Shown: one piece after another, positions 59,958 through 64,000 of the stretch
Layout: every line of letters starts with the position of its first letter
Position numbering within the stretch: position 1 is the first letter of the stretch
Assembly: GCA_041300525.1 (NCBI GenBank)
Contig: JBGLNJ010000001.1
Span: forward strand, 4,588,001-4,652,000
Direction: 5' to 3'
Length of the DNA: 64,000 nt
Source of the DNA: JBGLNJ01 sp041300525
GTDB taxonomy: Bacteria; Chloroflexota; Anaerolineae; Fen-1058
Notes under the pieces: generated by a model
What the model was told of the DNA's origin: nothing
Seen by the model: only the letters and a program-made list of their open reading frames with translations
Databases searched by the model: none
Translations under genes and position numbers: made by a program

Positions 59958-62896
59958 GCGGGAACCCACAGGTTGCGGGCAGCGGCAACTTTGGCGGCCT
60001 TGTCCTTGCGCGCCTCGCCGCTCACTTCCAGGATCAGGTTGAGCCAACTCCCTTCCCCTGTCTGCGTAGCGGACGGCGGAAGGGTCGGGGATGGGGGTCT
60101 GATGCGCACGATGTAATCGGGTATGTACCCATGTTCCTCGCCGTTGAAGGTGTAGGGAATCGTAAAGCCCAGCCCCTGATTCTTGACGTAGCAGGCGACC
60201 TCGTCCATCTCTTCCAGCGTCTCGGCCAGCTTGGCTTCCCAGTTGCTATCCAGCACCACGTGCGAGATGTGGCACCGATCGCGCGACGTGGTGTAGACCG
60301 CGCGCGTCGTGTCAAAGTCCACGTAGCGCGTCGAGCCGAGCGTGTCGTATGGTCGCAGAATGGGCCGTAGGGGCGGGGTCACCCCGCCCGTACTCCCGCC
60401 CGTACCCCCCGCCGACATCACAATGGATTGATAGATACGGTCGGTGGCGTGATCGGCAAACGAGGTCAGCAGGAACATTTGCGGGAACGTGTTGTCTTTG
60501 TAGGTGACGCATTCGGCCAGCCAGCGGCGCGTGATGCCGATCAATTGCGGAAAGAACCATGCTTTAGTGTTGCCCTCGTCGTCGCGGAAATACTTTTCCA
60601 GCGTGTGGCTGGCGAGTCGAAAGGCCACCTCTTGTTCGCGGCGGTCGCGCAATCCATACAGGTCGTGGAACTTGCTCTCGCCAATGATGGACGCCATCTC
60701 GGTGCGCGTGGGCAGGTCAGCGGTTGAGATCGCCATGCGCGAGTCGGCGGAAAAGTTGACGGTCAACCGCTCGGCGGGCAAATCGTAGCGATAGCCCATC
60801 ACGCGCGGGAAGGTGATCTCGCACGCGAGGCGGTCTTCTAACGCTCGCACGCGCGTGGGCGTTGGCCCTGGCTTGGGGTTGGGGTTGGAGCCGGAACACG
60901 GGATGAACGAGAACGGCACGCCATAGACTTCGGCATATTCCGGCTCAAACATCCCCTGCGCGTCGGTGGCATAGCTCATCCGCCGCAAGCCGCGCCCCAC
61001 CACCTGCTCGCACAACAGTTGTGTGCCGAACGCGCGCACGCCCAGGATGTGCGTCACACTGTTGGCGTCCCAGCCCTCGGTGAGCATCGAGACCGACACG
61101 ACGCACTTGATCTGCTCGCCCAGCTTGCCCGTCTTGCCGACGGTGTTCATCACTTCGCGCAGTAGGTCTTGGTCTTCCAGCGCGTCGGCATCGCGGCCCG
61201 GAAAGCGGAGGCGACACTCGGCTTTGAACTCGTCAATCTCGCGGGCGGCGATCTGCTTGAACTCGTCGCTCATCGCCTCGCCCGATTCCAACTGCTGGCT
61301 GTCCACCAGGATCGTGTTGGGGCGCGGCGTCCATTGTTCCCCTGCTTCCGCGACGTTGCTAAAGAGCGGCAGCTTGCCCGGCACGATCACCGTGTCGCCG
61401 CTGGGCAGCGTCTTTTCCCAACCGGCGATGTAATCAAACACAAGTTTGGAGACGTTGGTGTTGTTGCACACGACGATAAAGACCGGCGGGGTCAGCCCCT
61501 TGCTTTGCGCTTGTGTGTTGGCTTCCCACAGCCGATAATACTTTTCATAGTTGCTATACAGGCTTTGCAGCGCGCCTTCCAACTCGGTGGGCAGATTGGG
61601 CTCACCGGTGACGGCTTCCGTTCGCCGTCCCTTTTTGGGCAGGTGCTCACGGATGAGGGGCCAGATGTCGCGGTAGGCCGGCAGTTCGCCCTTCATCCAG
61701 TCATCCGCCACCGGCACGCGCGGCACTTTGACGATGCCAGACTCGATGGCGTCAATCAAGGCAAAGTCCGAGACCACCCACGGAAAGAGCGTGCCCTCGT
61801 CATAGCCCGAGCCGCGCAAAAAGAACGGCGTAGCCGAAAGGTCATACACCCCCTTGAGGCCGAGCTTGGCCTTGACCGCTTCCAGGCCCGAAATCCAAAC
61901 GCGCGCTTCTTCTTCGCGCTTTTCGGCTTCCTTGCGCTCGTCGCCCGTCAATTTCTCTTCGTCATCATCTTCCGGCTTGCGGCGGTAACAGTGATGCGCC
62001 TCGTCGTTGATGGCGATGATGTTCTTCTTGTTGCCCAGCTCGCGGCACACGCGGCGCACCATCTGGTCGGGCGTCTCGGTGAACGGACTGGTCTCGCCCT
62101 TGGTCAACAGGCTCTTGGTCAGCTTGCCCGCGGCGATGCGTTCGCGCAGGCCAAAGGCATGAAAGTTGGTGATGATGAGTTTGGCCTTGCCCAACTCGTT
62201 GCGCACATCAGGCGGCACAATGTCCATCACGCGGTAATAGTTGTTCGGGTCGTTGGGCAGCAGCACGCGCAGCCGGTCGCGGATGGTAATGCCTGGCGTG
62301 ACAATCAGGAAGGCATCGCTGAACAGGGCATGCGAAGCGTGCGGATCAGCCAGCTTGTTCAGCGTGTGCCAGGCGATGAGCATCGCCATGACGACGGTCT
62401 TGCCGCTGCCGGTCGCCATCTTGAAGGCCAAGCGAAACAGCAGCGGATTGGAACCGGCGTTTTGCGCGCGCAGCTCATTGTCAATCCAGGCATCGCCAAA
62501 CTTGCGGGCCACCTCGGTGATGTAGATGGCAGTCTCTAACGCTTCGATCTGGCAAAAGAACAGCCGCCGGTCGCGGTCGGGCCGCTGCCAATAGTCGAGC
62601 AGTCGCCGCGTCGTGCTGGTGACGCCCTGATAGCCGCCCTTGCGCCAGAGCGCCACGCGCCCGCGCACCTTGTTGATGAACTCGTTTTCCTTGAGCCGGT
62701 CTTGCGTCCACTCGGTCTCAAAGGCTCTCTGCTTGGGATTCTTCTTTTTGGCGCGCGGGATGGGGATGAAATAGGAGCTGACGCGGCGGCCCGCGTCAAT
62801 TTCGCTGGTGATGCCCTGGTCGGTAAAGTGGAAATGCCGCGTGGGTTCAGCATACGGCGAATTCAGGATGGGGTTCTCAATGACGACTTGTGGCAT
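59957..62896 (-). CDS. Type III restriction-like DEAD/DEAH helicase (Res subunit), 3'-truncated
   Basis: The ~980-residue protein carries the SF2 motifs ATGSGKT (161-167), DEAH (298-301, INDEAHHCYRR) and LSATPF, the helicase C-domain with SMLTEGWDANSVTHILGVRA and QVVGRGLRRM, and a C-terminal PD-(D/E)XK nuclease core (GYIPDYIV...LILEVSGEARKDK). This is the architecture of type III restriction endonuclease R subunits; the partner modification subunit is not visible. The frame contains two inserted repeat-like segments, near 60060-60110 and 60362-60415. At 59957, after ARNLWVPAI, roughly 30-40 C-terminal residues are lost against cheA. Confidence 0.88.
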
Positions 62897-62967
62897 CGGC
62901 TATGGCCTTTCTATGTCTTGCCAGATTGTATGTCACGCGGGGGGAACAGTCAAAAGGCGAAAGATGA

Positions 62968-62973
62968 TATAAT
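62968..62973 (+). promoter_or_regulatory. TATAAT -10 box ahead of the 47-residue peptide
   Basis: A perfect TATAAT lies 30 bases before the ATG at 63004. No convincing -35 is seen at 17 bases. Confidence 0.4.
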
Positions 62974-63003
62974 CCCCGCAGCCAGACATGCGGAGAGGTG
63001 GAC

Positions 63004-63147
63004 ATGCAAATCAAGTCCATCATTGTGGGTCTGGTCCTGATCGGCGTCGGACTGGGCGAGTTGCTGAGTTGGGACGTGATCTGGCCGGTCGTCCTGATTG
63101 CCGGTGGTGTGTTCATTTTGTTCCGCGCCTTGATCTTGCGACGCTGA
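63004..63147 (+). CDS. Small membrane peptide (47 aa), DUF5668/LiaI-like
   Basis: The ATG at 63004 follows GGAGAGG and a TATAAT box. The product reads MQIKSIIVGLVLIGVGLGEL, then LSWDVIWPVVLIAGGVFILF, RALILRR: two membrane helices with a WDVIWPVVLIAGG turn, the hallmark of LiaI/LiaF-type transmembrane regions (DUF5668). It would sit in the cytoplasmic membrane, possibly in stress sensing. It is too short for ordinary ORF cut-offs but has good signals. Confidence 0.72.
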   Translation: MQIKSIIVGLVLIGVGLGELLSWDVIWPVVLIAGGVFILFRALILRR

Positions 63148-63159
63148 ACGTATCCCGGG

Positions 63160-64000
63160 CTATAACCGGCCCAGGTTGAACGTCATGAACTCGTCCCAGG
63201 CGTAGCGGGCGGGCGTCCACCATCGGTCACGGCCAATGCACCGAAAATAGGGCGGCTGGAAAGCCAGGATGAGGTCGCCGATCTTGTAGCGGGCCAGGAT
63301 GGGCGTGGAAACGATCAGGCTGCCCATCTCGCCGGGGCGCATCTCGTGCAGCAGCTTGATGCCCGCGCGGGTCTCCACCTCGAACACGTAGAGGTCATAG
63401 TTGGGGACCCACCCCCGGCGCTCGTCTAGCTGCTGGCCGAACATGCCTTCGGTGGCGCCATAGATTTCGCGGATGGCGACGGGGCCATACAGCGCCGTGA
63501 GGGCCGGCTGATAGTGCGTGTTGATGCCGGGCACACTCCCCAGCGTCATGATGCGCGTTTTCCACAGGTCTTTGGGATAGACGCGGTGCGTCCGGCGCAG
63601 GTAACGGGCAAACGAGATCGCGGTCGGGGCGACGCCTCCCACCAGCGTGACGTTTTCGTCTTTGCATTTTTGGTAGGCCAGCTCAAAGCGCGCGTCCCAA
63701 TCGCGGAGGGTCTTGCCGCCGCCCAGCGCGTCAATCTCGTCCTGTGTCGGCACCGAGCGGATCGGTGTAAAGGCCGAGACGCGCTTGGTGTAGATGCCGG
63801 AGCTATAGCCGTATTCCACGTCTCGTTCTCCCACGCGCACCGTCCCCACGACCGAAGGGAAATTGAGATTCAGGTTGACCCCCCGGAACAGGTCGTAGCG
63901 GCCGCTGGCGGTCACATAGTTCATCATCGCTCGTCCGGCGCTGACGCGCATCCGCAGGTCGGTCGGCGTCATCGGGATGAACTTGGACTCGCCCTGGGTG
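63160..64000 (-). CDS. GH3-type acyl-adenylating enzyme, 5' end beyond the window
   Basis: The minus strand enters in frame with GESKFIPMTPTDLRMR, continues VGGVAPTAISFARYLRR, and carries the adenylation signature REIYGATEGMFGQQLD and the hinge-side YKIGDLILAFQPPYFRCIGR. It ends WDEFMTFNLGRL at 63160. This is the GH3 auxin-responsive promoter family, acyl-AMP-forming enzymes of the firefly-luciferase superfamily. Bacterial members are largely uncharacterised and may link acyl groups to amino acids. The typical C-terminal subdomain appears short, so the 3' end may be early. Confidence 0.83.
   Translation of the reverse strand, partial: TQGESKFIPMTPTDLRMRVSAGRAMMNYVTASGRYDLFRGVNLNLNFPSVVGTVRVGERDVEYGYSSGIYTKRVSAFTPIRSVPTQDEIDALGGGKTLRDWDARFELAYQKCKDENVTLVGGVAPTAISFARYLRRTHRVYPKDLWKTRIMTLGSVPGINTHYQPALTALYGPVAIREIYGATEGMFGQQLDERRGWVPNYDLYVFEVETRAGIKLLHEMRPGEMGSLIVSTPILARYKIGDLILAFQPPYFRCIGRDRWWTPARYAWDEFMTFNLGRL

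Noticed and set aside
61169..62539. 456-codon plus-strand open frame
   Set aside because: Antisense of the restriction-like helicase, which carries all SF2 motifs.
1..64000. tRNA or rRNA genes
   Set aside because: No cloverleaf with a GGTTCGAATCC-type arm and no rRNA-like stretch was recognised in either strand; a covariance search was not possible here.

Overview
The window reads as a moderately GC-rich bacterial chromosome, most plausibly a filamentous or anaerobic Chloroflexota (Anaerolineae/Caldilineae-like). This is inferred from gene style: SARP-type regulators, a kinase-AAA-TPR giant, a MEDS-PAS-GAF sensor, indolepyruvate oxidoreductase, a GH3-type adenylase, many Thr/Pro-rich lipoproteins and abundant short intergenic palindromes. 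No rRNA, tRNA or CRISPR array was seen, so the taxonomy is not proven.

Layout. 0.4-2.4 kb (minus): acyl-CoA dehydratase activase and a ketopantoate reductase-like enzyme. 3.1-5.6 kb (plus): ruvX, mltG and a substrate-binding lipoprotein. 5.7-7.9 kb (minus): TetR regulator, thiolase and a 3-hydroxyacyl-CoA dehydrogenase stub behind a near-consensus promoter with an operator palindrome. 8.0-13.9 kb: small membrane and lipoproteins, a repeat-bearing DUF3782-like protein, and remnants of cysC, a SARP regulator, RNase J and a CSLREA surface protein. 14-16.6 kb (minus): nitrilase-fold amidase, membrane protein and a second thiolase. 16.6-19.8 kb: two convergent relatives of an unnamed, probably mobile gene family. 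20-21.8 kb: a two-component pair with a frameshifted kinase. 22-28.9 kb: vsr, LuxR and IS66 debris, a RelE-like/UvrD helicase, an HlyD-type adaptor and lipoproteins. 29-32.1 kb: kinase-AAA-TPR regulator. 32.1-36.3 kb: peptide ABC transporter and SIS isomerase. 36.3-38.4 kb: MEDS-PAS-GAF sensor. 38.4-42 kb: iorAB, hydantoin racemase, amidohydrolase stub and XdhC. 42-44.4 kb: a triple-thioredoxin VKOR fusion coupled to a rhodanese lipoprotein. 44.6-47.6 kb: ISNCY, IS5 and an IS701 fragment. 47.6-50.3 kb (minus): glycosyltransferase/sugar transferase and flippase. 50.5-53.8 kb: APC permease with an unknown partner. 53.9-56.5 kb: IS and methyltransferase debris, double-PAP2 phosphatase. 56.6-60 kb: LuxR tail, chemoreceptor and CheA. 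60-62.9 kb: type III restriction-like helicase. 63-64 kb: a 47-residue membrane peptide and a GH3-type adenylase running off the end.

The strongest overall signal is that genes are broken at simple junctions again and again, roughly every 3.1 kb between 10.3 and 60 kb. Both neighbours are often cut with no mobile element between them. In cysC the two flanking pieces belong to the same gene, so the junctions look like deletions of a once continuous sequence. This may be an assembly or scaffolding artefact, or a real decay process; read mapping would decide.

Working together, the intact pieces suggest a heterotroph: beta-oxidation-type thiolases under TetR control, peptide and amino-acid uptake, aryl-pyruvate and hydantoin/purine catabolism (iorAB, racemase, amidohydrolase, XdhC), extracytoplasmic disulfide formation (Trx-VKOR), envelope glycan synthesis, and chemosensory signalling, with remnants of a defence or mobile island.
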